The notes under the pieces were generated by a model, which was given only the letters and a program-made list of their open reading frames with translations, was not told where the DNA came from and did not search any database. Positions 1-7,967 of a stretch of DNA of 64,000 nucleotides are shown one piece after another. This DNA comes from Celeribacter baekdonensis B30. GTDB taxonomy: Bacteria; Pseudomonadota; Alphaproteobacteria; Rhodobacterales; Rhodobacteraceae. The stretch covers positions 1 through 64,000 of the forward strand of contig NZ_AMRK01000010.1 of the NCBI RefSeq assembly GCF_000299875.1, given 5' to 3'. Numbering within the stretch: the first letter of the stretch is position 1; every line of letters begins with the position of its first letter. Both the position numbers and the translations under genes were made by a program.

Positions 1-1071
1 ACCCAACAGACCATCGGTCAGGCCACCCAACAGATCACCGCCAAGCACGCCGTCGAGGAGACCGTCTTCGCCACCTAGCAGACCACCCAAAAGGCCATCG
101 TCGCCACCAACAAGCCCACCAACGAGGCCGCCATCACCAAGAAGGCCGCCAACCAAACCGTCCTCACCGATCAGGCCATCGACAAGACCATTTTCCCCAA
201 GCAGACCGCCAACAAGACTGTCCCCGCCCAGGAGGCCACCCACAAGGCCATCCTCCGCCAAAAGTCCGCCCACAAGGCCGTCTTCGGTCAACAGGCCGCC
301 AACGAGACCATCTTCGGCCAAAAGACCGCCAACAATCCCATCGGAACCGAGAAGCCCATCCGTCAATCCCGTACTGCCGAGCAAGCCGCCAACGAGAGAG
401 TTTTCTCCCAAAAGGCCCTCGGTGACGCTGCTCAACGGATCACCGGAGCCTGCCTCATCGCCGATGAGTCCAGTGCCGAGGAGCGAGCCGACAAGGCCAT
501 CCTCTCCGGCGACCGCGCCGAGCAAACCTTCGTTGCCCACCAAAGTTCCAAGCAACCCATCCGATCCGGTGACAGCCCCAAGGCCGCCTTCGTTGCCCGT
601 CAAAGTACCAAGCAGACCATCATCGGCAAGAATGGAATCCAACACACCGCTTTCGACTTCAGGCTCCGGTGTCGGCTCTGGCTCAGGTTCAGGCTCCGGC
701 TCGGGTGTCGGCTCAGGTTCAGGGGTCTCGTCAGACCCGGACTCCCCAGAAAGCACCGCCGCGCCAAGACCTGCAAGAGCCGCAAGGCCGGCACCGACCT
801 CATCAAGCGTAAAAGCACTGCCGAGCCCCGCAGTCGCGGTTTCTTCCCCAAAAACGCCCTCAACACCACTGAACGTACCATCCGCCAAAATAAGGCGGTG
901 CACGTCGCCATTCCCTGCTGCGGTGTAAAAATTGCTCACACGGATGCTGTCGCCATTGACCAGTTCAACAACCAGATCAGAGTTAGATTTCACATAACGG
1001 CTAATGCTTTCCCTGTTCACATTCACCTGAACATCAACAGCATCGCCCGCAACCAGTCCACTCATCGCCAT
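1..1071 (-). CDS. BapA-prefix, Gly/Leu-rich repeat surface protein (C-terminus beyond window)
   Basis: Open reading frame of 357 codons from an ATG at 1071 that is still open at base 1, so the C-terminus is missing. Residues 1-66 resemble the BapA/Bap prefix domain: alternating beta-type residues with NSDLVVELVNGDSIRVSNFY and a following LILADG. A Gly/Ala hydrophobic stretch follows (about 91-109), then a Pro-Glu linker (about 114-137). From about 140 onward it consists of repeats of the type GLLGEDGLVGG, about 10-12 residues each, varying between GLV/GLL and SDG/EDG/NEG. These are not RTX nonapeptides. Known prefix proteins are large adhesins exported by type I secretion, and such an operon lies at 5.4-12 kb. 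A surface or biofilm role is inferred. An upstream GAGGG may be the ribosome site. Confidence 0.8.
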   Translation of the reverse strand, partial: MAMSGLVAGDAVDVQVNVNRESISRYVKSNSDLVVELVNGDSIRVSNFYTAAGNGDVHRLILADGTFSGVEGVFGEETATAGLGSAFTLDEVGAGLAALAGLGAAVLSGESGSDETPEPEPTPEPEPEPEPEPTPEPEVESGVLDSILADDGLLGTLTGNEGGLGAVTGSDGLLGTLVGNEGLLGAVAGEDGLVGSLLGTGLIGDEAGSGDPLSSVTEGLLGENSLVGGLLGSTGLTDGLLGSDGIVGGLLAEDGLVGGLLTEDGLVGGLLAEDGLVGGLLGGDSLVGGLLGENGLVDGLIGEDGLVGGLLGDGGLVGGLVGGDDGLLGGLLGGEDGLLDGVLGGDLLGGLTDGLLG

Positions 1072-1342
1072 CTTATAATTCCCTCTACCGCGCAGTACCC
1101 AACGGCTGCGAATAAAAATAAGGGGCTCACCCCCTTCTTTTGGTTATCAAATGTATGTATCAATATCAATACTTTGGTTCATTATTATCCTTTGGGCTAT
1201 ATGACGAGCCTCAAGCTTGCAAAAACACAACAGTTCGTGTGGAATCTGCTTTAAACTCGCTGAAATTATCGGCAAATTACCCCAACACGTTGCAGACGAC
1301 CCCGTGCGATGACCAAACTCATGCGCGGGGCGCGCCCCTGAA
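1072..1342. promoter_or_regulatory. Divergent promoter region, repeat protein / hybrid kinase
   Basis: Non-coding gap of 271 bases between the leftward repeat-protein gene and the rightward hybrid kinase gene. It must hold both promoters. The part near 1130-1210 is AT-rich, with a GTAT...ATAC pair around 1155-1170 (weak four-base arms). No strong hairpin or RNA gene is visible. Confidence 0.4.
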
Positions 1343-3334
1343 ATGAAAGAGACGTCCGGAATGGTTTCTAAGGCTGCTTTCACCCCTTCCGAGACCGCAG
1401 GCACGGCAATGCGTCCTATCATCAACACCATCGCTCGTTTGATTGCGACGGATCGCCGGCCCTCCATCTTGGCCAGTGAAAGCGGCAAGGTTCTCTTGGC
1501 CAATGCTGCCGCACAGCGCCTGCACCTCGATCAGGCAGGTATTCATGATGCGCTAGACTGGCCTGCCCTCTGTATCCAAGCCCAACGGGCGGGCAGCACC
1601 GCAGCCTCTCTGTCTTTGGGGTCCACTGAATTGGAGGGGGAGGTCGTACACGTGTCGCTTTGCGTTGGAGAAGGCTATCTTTTACGCCTGTCCGAAAACG
1701 ACCACGAAGCGACCTGGCTGCGCAATCGGGCGCGGGCGGCCACTCTGATGAGAGTGGCGCATGACCTGCGCACCCCGATCCAATCGCTGCTCGCAACCGC
1801 AGATAACGTGCTCAATGAGACCGCCCACGAGACGGCAGCTGATAAAGCAGCGGCTCGCCAAGAGCTTCATCACTCGGCCGAACTGGCATTGGATCACATC
1901 AGCAATATTTTAGGCGTCATTCGCGGCGAACAAAGTGTCACTGGCCTTCAACCGGACGAAACGTTCAACATCACCGAAGAGCTGCGCACTCTGCTCATGA
2001 TGATCGCTCCGATTGCGCGCAAACAAAACGTTGACCTCAAGCTGTGGCTTGATCCGCATGATGACATATGGGTGCATGGTCCAGTGCGTTTTGTCCGCGC
2101 CGCTTTCCAGAATATGATTGATAATTCAGTGAAATATGGCGGAGGCGCGGTTGAAATCGGTCTGTCCTGCCATCCGCTTCCCAGCCCAACCGACGAGACT
2201 GATCGCCTCATGATCACACTCACAGTTTCGGATTTGGGCGGCGGCCTCCCCCCAGAACAGAAAGCGCGCCTGTTCGAGGCGCTCGGCCAAACTGAGGCGC
2301 GCCAACCGACCGTAACAGCGGCCACTGCGAACGCGCGCCCTTCAGCGGGCATGAATGTTCTGGCACATGCTTTGCGCCAACTCGGGGGCAAAATTCATGT
2401 CTCCGACAGATATGCCGTCTCTGACTCGACGCAAGACACCGAGCATCGGCCAGTGATTGGCACGACGATGCACGCGACTGTCACACTACAAAAAAGCGAA
2501 CAACCAAATCGGTTGCAGACCCCCGCGACATTGCAGCCTCTTTCAGACGCGCCGCTCGCGGGCATCTCGGTGATCCTAGTCGAAGACAGCCCCTCAAGCC
2601 GCGATTGGATTCGCCACATCCTTGAAAGTGCAGGTGCGCAAGTTTGGGCAACTGGCAACGGAGTTGAAGCGCTCTCCCTACTGGAACGACCTGAAATCGC
2701 GCACACACTGGATCTGATCCTGACCGACATGACCCTCCCGTATATGTCGGGGATCGAATTTGCGCAGCGCATCCGACAGCAAGGCCAAACCCATTGGAAC
2801 GGTCCCATCGTCGCGCTGACCGCACATGTCGCTGATTCGATCCTGAACGCGTGTTCCAAAGTGGGCATTGCCCAGGTTCTTGAAAAGCCAATCCAACCGG
2901 CGGAATTACGCAACACGCTCCTGCGTATTCTGTCCACGCGATCAGATAGCGATGCCCCACAGCGAACAGCACCCGAAACAGCACCCGCGCCACAAGACGA
3001 GTCCCAAACGACAGACGGCCCTCTAAAGGCCCGCATCGTCGAGGATCTGCTTTCGCAACTGGGGCGGGCTGGAGCGATCTCCTTTATGCAACGCGCCCAC
3101 AGCGAGGCGGTCAGCGTCCTCTCAAACCTGCAACAGGAGGGCGTCGGCCCCGATACGGGTCGGATGCTTCATGCCGCAACAGGGGCTTGCAGCCTCACGG
3201 GTCTAGGAGAGTTGGAATCATGCCTGCGCGCCATGGAATGCGCATTTGATGGCGGCGCGCCCCTTTCCCCCTGTGAGGAGCGTCTCAAAGTGGCCCTCAC
3301 TCGAACAAAGGATGCCATCGACGCCTTAAACTGA
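1343..3334 (+). CDS. Hybrid sensor histidine kinase with receiver and Hpt domains
   Basis: Cytoplasmic-looking 663-residue hybrid kinase. A short divergent N-terminal sensory region (about 35-120) is followed by the dimerisation helix with H-box MRVAHDLRTPIQ (phosphoacceptor His140). The ATPase domain shows an N-box FQNMIDNSVKYGGG near 255-268 and the G1 motif DLGGG at 297-301. The receiver domain spans about 408-530, with acidic pair E414/D415, phosphoacceptor D462 in LTDMTLP, T493 and K515. The C-terminal Hpt-like domain carries LHAATGACSLTGL (His610), with Thr where Hpt domains usually have Lys. No membrane helix is visible, so the signal is probably internal or passed by another protein. 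The next gene encodes a LuxR-type response regulator, the likely partner. The first ATG has no clear ribosome site; ATGs at 1361 and 1409 are alternatives. Confidence 0.9.
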   Translation: MKETSGMVSKAAFTPSETAGTAMRPIINTIARLIATDRRPSILASESGKVLLANAAAQRLHLDQAGIHDALDWPALCIQAQRAGSTAASLSLGSTELEGEVVHVSLCVGEGYLLRLSENDHEATWLRNRARAATLMRVAHDLRTPIQSLLATADNVLNETAHETAADKAAARQELHHSAELALDHISNILGVIRGEQSVTGLQPDETFNITEELRTLLMMIAPIARKQNVDLKLWLDPHDDIWVHGPVRFVRAAFQNMIDNSVKYGGGAVEIGLSCHPLPSPTDETDRLMITLTVSDLGGGLPPEQKARLFEALGQTEARQPTVTAATANARPSAGMNVLAHALRQLGGKIHVSDRYAVSDSTQDTEHRPVIGTTMHATVTLQKSEQPNRLQTPATLQPLSDAPLAGISVILVEDSPSSRDWIRHILESAGAQVWATGNGVEALSLLERPEIAHTLDLILTDMTLPYMSGIEFAQRIRQQGQTHWNGPIVALTAHVADSILNACSKVGIAQVLEKPIQPAELRNTLLRILSTRSDSDAPQRTAPETAPAPQDESQTTDGPLKARIVEDLLSQLGRAGAISFMQRAHSEAVSVLSNLQQEGVGPDTGRMLHAATGACSLTGLGELESCLRAMECAFDGGAPLSPCEERLKVALTRTKDAIDALN

Positions 3335-3513
3335 CCCCCCGTGCCTGTTAAGCGTGCGGTCTCTTCTAAACTTGCAGTTCAGCAGAGATTCAATATAGTA
3401 CTTTAGATGTAATTTACTTGTTTTTTGTGCATGTTACGCTAATTGCCCGCACGTCACGGGGAACAAGGCAAGCGCCAAATCCGGTGAAAGTAACAAGAAG
3501 GGAGAAGCGCGCG
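3335..3513. promoter_or_regulatory. Gap before response-regulator gene
   Basis: A 179-base gap between the kinase and response-regulator genes. The AT-rich stretch 3380-3425 could hold a promoter, so the regulator may be transcribed separately. GGGAG near 3500-3505 is a good ribosome site for the ATG at 3514. No terminator hairpin is seen. Confidence 0.3.
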
Positions 3514-4167
3514 ATGGCAGCTCAATCCACAGAGTCGTCCAAAGCTACGGCAATTCGCGTTTTGATCGCGGATGATCATGCGATGGTCCTCGAAATGTTT
3601 GAACATTTTCTGTCAAATTTGCCGGAATTCGATGTCACAACGGCGCCCGATCTCAACGTGGCACTTTCGATCATGGAGAAGGAAGGTCCGTTTGATCTGG
3701 TTCTCGTTGACTTGAACATGCCCGGAATGGACGGTGTCTCGGGCCTGAGTAAAGTCCTTGAAAACAATGGCGGCCGGCCTGCAGCTCTGTTGACCAGCGC
3801 CCCAAGTGCACAGGTCATTTCGGAAATTTTGGAAAATGGCAGTGCAGGTGTGATCCTCAAGACCGCATCCCTGAAAGATCTCGCCAATGAAATCCGCTTT
3901 ATGGCGGCAGGCGGTCGGTATATCCCTGTTGAACTGATTGATCACCAAAGACTAAAGGCACGCGACACTGCCAAATCGCCTCTCTCCGGTCGGGAAATGG
4001 AAGTGCTTTCGCTCCTGGCTGAAGGTCTCCCAAACCGCGAGATTGCAGAAGGCCTCTCTCTCGCCGAGGCCACAGTTAAAATGCATGTTAAATCAATCTG
4101 CACGAAACTGGGTGCCAACAACCGGACTCAGGCTGTGATTGTCGCCCGCGACATGAATATCATGTAA
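3514..4167 (+). CDS. NarL/FixJ-family (LuxR-type) response regulator
   Basis: A 217-residue two-domain transcription regulator. The N-terminal receiver starts IRVLIADDHAMVLEMF and has the phosphoacceptor Asp in LVLVDLNMPGMDG. The conserved Lys lies in ILKTAS. The C-terminal GerE/LuxR helix-turn-helix reads SPLSGREMEVLSLLAEGL, then NREIAEGLSLAEATVKMHV. The start at 3514 is chosen over an ORF opening at 3418 because GGGAG lies just upstream and the receiver begins shortly after. It lies 179 bases downstream of the hybrid kinase, so it is the obvious partner. Placement between the two repeat-protein/secretion loci suggests it regulates them (inference). Confidence 0.9.
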   Translation: MAAQSTESSKATAIRVLIADDHAMVLEMFEHFLSNLPEFDVTTAPDLNVALSIMEKEGPFDLVLVDLNMPGMDGVSGLSKVLENNGGRPAALLTSAPSAQVISEILENGSAGVILKTASLKDLANEIRFMAAGGRYIPVELIDHQRLKARDTAKSPLSGREMEVLSLLAEGLPNREIAEGLSLAEATVKMHVKSICTKLGANNRTQAVIVARDMNIM

Positions 4168-4192
4168 GCGAAAAAGCCCCGCGAAAGACCTC

Positions 4193-4621
4193 TCAGTTCA
4201 ATGTCTCAAGCTTGCCCAGAATTGCCCGCTGACCACATTTAGCGGGCAAAATTTCGTGGCATAACCCAAAAGACGCCAAGACAGATTCGCCTTCCCACAT
4301 TTCACTTTCAATCGCGATGATATGAATATGGGGTTGAAAGCGGCGAATCTGGGTACAGGCGTCTGCCGCGGCTTCTGGTGATCCAAAAAAATCCTCATCA
4401 ACAATGAGAATATCCGGCGCTTTGCTGAGCTGAACCAGAATCTCAAGCGCACGATCACAGTCCTGCCCCGCCAAAAGCGACACGCGAAATTTTTGATCCG
4501 ACCGACAGAATTCGTGAGGCAGATGATCCCAATCCAACAGCGCAAGAACACTCACCTTCTCAGGCCCTACAGTGTGGGTTACCGCAACGGCGCCTGATGT
4601 TTCAAAACTCTGTTGTAACAT
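4193..4621 (-). CDS. Small receiver-like protein
   Basis: 142-residue protein resembling a degenerate receiver domain without an output domain. It has an early acidic segment LALLDWDH, a hydrophobic strand ending in Asp (PDILIVDED) that aligns with the phosphoacceptor, then a helix and a IHIIAIES strand. No canonical Lys-Pro motif is visible; ILPAK near the end may stand in for it. Its ATG (4621) directly abuts the stop codon of the preceding gene (TAA then ATG), so the two are translated as a pair. It converges on the response-regulator gene with 25 bases between. It may be a stand-alone modulator of the kinase/regulator pair. Family assignment is tentative. Confidence 0.65.
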   Translation of the reverse strand: MLQQSFETSGAVAVTHTVGPEKVSVLALLDWDHLPHEFCRSDQKFRVSLLAGQDCDRALEILVQLSKAPDILIVDEDFFGSPEAAADACTQIRRFQPHIHIIAIESEMWEGESVLASFGLCHEILPAKCGQRAILGKLETLN

Positions 4622-4972
4622 TTAAATCGCGCCTTTTCCGTTTCGCCCGGACGCTGCGAGCAACCGAACTGGCATCACGACATTGCGAATCGCGCCAAGG
4701 TGGGCCCGCAATCCGAAAAGAACGTCGAATACGATGTGGTGGCCTGATGTGTCGGTCGCCGCATACCTCATCTTGCGGGGCAGGAACGCGGGGTCAAAGA
4801 CACGACGGTTCACACGTAAAAGGTCAATAACCTCTGAGTAGGCACTGTCAGCCTGTGCCATTTCATCATCGAGACGATGGAAGAGTCTGGTTTCGAGGCT
4901 TACATGTTTAGTGTTCGTCCGGGGCTTATAAGGATGGCCATGAGAACCGTTAAGAATGCTCATCTCTGCCAT
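4622..4972 (-). CDS. Hypothetical protein, partner of receiver-like gene
   Basis: Unrecognised protein of 116 residues if the ATG at 4972 is used; GGGAG lies nine bases upstream of it. The frame is open to an ATG at 5053 (143 residues), which has no clear ribosome site. The product is hydrophilic with a helical central part (LETRLFHRLDDEMAQADSAY). It has no signal peptide or membrane segment. The stop codon is immediately followed by the start of the receiver-like gene, so both belong to one transcript. Function unknown; the context suggests signalling or regulation of the surrounding secretion island. Confidence 0.55.
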   Translation of the reverse strand: MAEMSILNGSHGHPYKPRTNTKHVSLETRLFHRLDDEMAQADSAYSEVIDLLRVNRRVFDPAFLPRKMRYAATDTSGHHIVFDVLFGLRAHLGAIRNVVMPVRLLAASGRNGKGAI

Positions 4973-5382
4973 CTCATCGCACTCCCTGTTTTCACCACCG
5001 GCATATGCGGCAGCTGAAAGATACAAATTTTTGGCAAACACCGAACTTCCCATGTCTGCGCCGGATCACTGCACAAGCAGGGCCGATATACATACCTTAG
5101 TATGGAAAATATAAATAAAGCAATACTAAAGATTTTACATATGGCAATAAGGATAATTCAATACATACCCTTAAACCTCAGCCCATCAAAGACGCCATGT
5201 TTTCAGTAAGGGCACATGAGCTGAGGCGCCTGCCCTGAGACGCCTCAGCTCACTATATTCGTACTGCCATGTTGCGAATTCAGCACGCTGAGGAGAACGG
5301 GCTTTCGATGCTGGCATCCCGGTCTGTAGAAATTGTCACTGCATTCTCATGCAGCGCTGTGTTTCGACAAACAAAGCCTTCC
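4973..5382. promoter_or_regulatory. AT-rich intergenic region with palindromes
   Basis: Region between the 4.6 kb gene pair and the end of the secretion operon. The part 5085-5180 is AT-rich and should contain the promoter of the leftward pair. It includes CATACCTTAGTATG (5091-5104, perfect five-base arms). CATACCCTTAA at 5164-5174 recurs upstream of the second repeat-protein gene at 14168-14178. A strong inverted repeat at 5217-5252 is listed separately. Small ORFs here look like chance frames. Confidence 0.4.
5217..5252. repeat. Perfect 12-bp inverted repeat, possible terminator
   Basis: Arms 5217-5228 (TGAGCTGAGGCG) and 5241-5252 are exact reverse complements around a 12-base loop. It lies 131 bases past the stop of the Omp85 gene, where a transcription end for the secretion operon is expected. 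Neither side has a clear T-run, so intrinsic termination is unproven; it could be a protein-binding site or mRNA 3' end stabiliser. Confidence 0.5.
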
Positions 5383-6669
5383 TCAAAATGCTGTACTGAG
5401 ACGGAGACCAAACACCTGTTCTTTGTCACCGTCTTGCTTGTCGATAGGCTTCGCCACAAAGAGCGAGACCGGCGCGCGTCCCACTTCAAATGCAAGCGAA
5501 AGACCGACTGAGCTACGTCGATGGAACCCATCATCAATCACACCACCAAGAGTGTCATCCAACGCCCAGGACGCGCCGGTGTCCAAGAAAACGCCACCAA
5601 CCAATGGCACATTCACAACGTCCTCGAAATTGCCCTGAACTTCGATCGAAGAGACGGCGAATGTGTTTCCTCCAAGCGCGTCGCCATTATCATGCGGCCC
5701 AACCCCACGCGGCGCAAATCCGCGGAAACTGCCGCCCCCCGGAGCAAAGCGGTCTGTGACACGCGTTGCGTTATTTCCATCAAGACTGGACACCCTCCCG
5801 GCATCCAAAGAGACAAGCATCCGCCACATCTGACCAAGCGGCACATAAGAGCGGCTTTCAAACCTGAAATCCGACAGGCTGTCATCGGTGCCAAGGTTCC
5901 AAAAATACTGGTCTATTCCGACACTATATTCCCACGTGCCCCACCCGTTTTCTTCCTCCGACAAAGAGCTATGGTTCAGTGCAAAGCGTAAAAAGGGCGC
6001 CGAAATGCCCAGAGTTTGTTCGGAGACCAACAGAGCGCTCGCGTCATCGTCCACATCGAAAAGACGATAATCACGATACCCCACGCCCATTTCCAATCGG
6101 GTTTTCTGGCTCGGCATCCATGCAAGATAGGTTTCAAGCTGCTTCGTCTCTTTGGAATAAGAGCTGTCATCGAAAGACAATTCTTCCCAGCCCAGCTTCA
6201 CCCCCAGATCAAAGTCACTCCCGAGGACATCGGTCCGATACAAGCGGCCACCTCCGCGCTTTACTTCCGGGTTATATTCCAACCTGACCGACCCATATGT
6301 GTCCGGCAAAAGATTATAGCGCTCAAAGAACAATCCGCCGATCAGCCCATCCTGAGAGGCATAGGACAGCGAGGCTTCGACACGGCCCGGCCGCGTGTTC
6401 ACCTCTTTCACTGCGATTACCAGCGTTTCCCCGTTGGGGATCAGTTTCACAGTTTCGAACACCCCCGTCGACATGAGGCAATCCTCAATCGCGCGCAATT
6501 CAATCGTGAGATAAGGAACGCCTTCTACCGCGCCGCATGTCATTTGAATGTCGTGTTCTGGGATAAATTCAGCGCCTTGAACCTCAATCGTTTCAAAGGT
6601 TTGAACCCCTTGTGCCGACGCCCCCGAAATCAGTGAAAGACCCGCGCACGGTACGATACACCGACGCAT
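5383..6669 (-). CDS. BamA/TamA-family (Omp85) outer-membrane barrel protein
   Basis: About 428 residues from the ATG at 6669, chosen because it begins a signal peptide (MRRCIVPCAGLSLISGASA) and has GGGGA just upstream; the frame is open further to 6735 (TTG). One POTRA-like domain follows (FETIEVQGAEFIPEHDI ... GVFETVKLIPNG ... LVIAVKE). The rest is a beta-barrel with alternating aromatic strands, the Omp85 hallmark FAPGGGSFRGFAPRG, and a C-terminal strand ending in Phe. It is shorter than BamA (five POTRAs) and TamA (three). It is the last gene of the type I secretion operon, 125 bases after hlyD-like. Omp85 proteins insert or translocate outer-membrane or surface proteins. A role in presenting the repeat proteins is inferred. 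Confidence 0.85.
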   Translation of the reverse strand: MRRCIVPCAGLSLISGASAQGVQTFETIEVQGAEFIPEHDIQMTCGAVEGVPYLTIELRAIEDCLMSTGVFETVKLIPNGETLVIAVKEVNTRPGRVEASLSYASQDGLIGGLFFERYNLLPDTYGSVRLEYNPEVKRGGGRLYRTDVLGSDFDLGVKLGWEELSFDDSSYSKETKQLETYLAWMPSQKTRLEMGVGYRDYRLFDVDDDASALLVSEQTLGISAPFLRFALNHSSLSEEENGWGTWEYSVGIDQYFWNLGTDDSLSDFRFESRSYVPLGQMWRMLVSLDAGRVSSLDGNNATRVTDRFAPGGGSFRGFAPRGVGPHDNGDALGGNTFAVSSIEVQGNFEDVVNVPLVGGVFLDTGASWALDDTLGGVIDDGFHRRSSVGLSLAFEVGRAPVSLFVAKPIDKQDGDKEQVFGLRLSTAF

Positions 6670-6794
6670 AAAAGTCCCCGTACATCGGGTGACACTCCAA
6701 AAATACTGCGGCAGCATGGTCGTCTTTCTCTTCAAAATCTCGGTTATTTTGCGTTATGTATGGTCTTTAAGGATGCCCCCACATCCTCGCTGAC

Positions 6795-7967
6795 CTAGCG
6801 CAGTCTCGCGCGCATCAGGGGCCGTGTCATGTAACTCAAAACGGACCGCTTGCCGCTTTCGATATCGACCTGCGCCACCATCCCCGGACGAATGGCAAAC
6901 TGCTCGCCAAAACGCTCAAGATAGCTGACATCCGTGCGGATCATGACGCGGTAAAAATCCTGCGGACCCTGCGCCGTGTCCTCTTCAACCGTATCTTCGG
7001 AAATCTGGGTCACCGTGCCCCGCAAGTCCCCGTAGGTGGCAAAATCATATGCTGTGATTTTCACACTCGCAGGCATCCCCGGCGCAACAAAAGCAACATC
7101 TTGCGGTTTCACTTTTGTCTCGATCAAAAGTTGATCGTCCGTCGGAGTGATTTCCATAATCGGTTCGCCCGGCTGAACAACACCGCCAAGCGTGGTGATT
7201 TTGATATTGTTGACCCGGCCAGCCACAGGAGAGCGGATTTCCGTCCGTTGGAATTCGTCTTGTTTCTGGATCAATTCCTGTTGGAGAGTCGTCAGCTTCG
7301 CCCGCCGCGCAGCCAGGTCTTTGTAAGCGTCCTGCACATAGACATTTCGGACCTCATTGATCTTGCCATCCAGCTCCGCTTTTTGTTGGCGCAGTTGCAA
7401 CAGATCAATCTGACTCACCGATCCCCCTGCGGCCAAAGGGCTTGTGATCTCGATCTGGCGTTCAATGGTGCCCCGCTCCTCCTCCAGCGACATCAGAGAG
7501 GCCTCCAACTTGGTGCGCCGCGCCTTAAACAAGCGCAATTCTCCGGCCTCCGCCTCGTTTGGTGTCGGCCCAAATTCAAGGTGCGGTTGCTCCATCACCT
7601 CGGCTTCCAACCGCATGGTTTCCGCCTTAAGCGCCGTGATCTCCGCTTGCGTTGCATTAAATGCCGTCTCCGACCGCGTCGGGTCCAAACGGGCAATCAA
7701 TTGACCTTCCTGAACAATATCGCCTTCGCTCACATGCAGTTCAGCAAGAATCCCACCTTCCAGACTTTGAATGGATTGCAAACGACGCAACGGAACAACC
7801 CGCCCGTCACCGCGCGTGATTTCATTGATCTGCGCAATTGCGGCCCAACCGATAGCGATAAAGAGAGACAAAACGACGGTTTGAATGACCAAACGCGACC
7901 GTTTCAATGTCTGACGACGGTAGCTCCCGTCGATATGGCTTGTGGTGACCAAATCCGCGCTCGTCAT
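6795..7967 (-). CDS. HlyD-family type I secretion periplasmic adaptor
   Basis: A 390-residue membrane-fusion protein. It has a short cytoplasmic N-terminus, one membrane helix (about 25-46, LVIQTVVLSLFIAIGWAAIA), a split lipoyl domain (IQSLEGGILAELHVSEGDIV and RSPVAGRVNNIKI) and long coiled coils between. A beta-barrel and the family's C-terminal signature region follow (PGMVAQVDIESGKRSVLSYMTRP). It bridges the inner-membrane ABC exporter and the TolC channel. It overlaps the upstream ABC gene by four bases (ATGA), indicating translational coupling. Length and domain order are normal for the family. Confidence 0.95.
   Translation of the reverse strand: MTSADLVTTSHIDGSYRRQTLKRSRLVIQTVVLSLFIAIGWAAIAQINEITRGDGRVVPLRRLQSIQSLEGGILAELHVSEGDIVQEGQLIARLDPTRSETAFNATQAEITALKAETMRLEAEVMEQPHLEFGPTPNEAEAGELRLFKARRTKLEASLMSLEEERGTIERQIEITSPLAAGGSVSQIDLLQLRQQKAELDGKINEVRNVYVQDAYKDLAARRAKLTTLQQELIQKQDEFQRTEIRSPVAGRVNNIKITTLGGVVQPGEPIMEITPTDDQLLIETKVKPQDVAFVAPGMPASVKITAYDFATYGDLRGTVTQISEDTVEEDTAQGPQDFYRVMIRTDVSYLERFGEQFAIRPGMVAQVDIESGKRSVLSYMTRPLMRARLR

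Noticed and set aside
422-928. Plus-strand Ser/Pro-rich ORF (and a similar one at 12887-13501)
   Set aside because: Antisense to the Gly/Leu repeats; composition is a mirror of the coding strand and there is no ribosome site.
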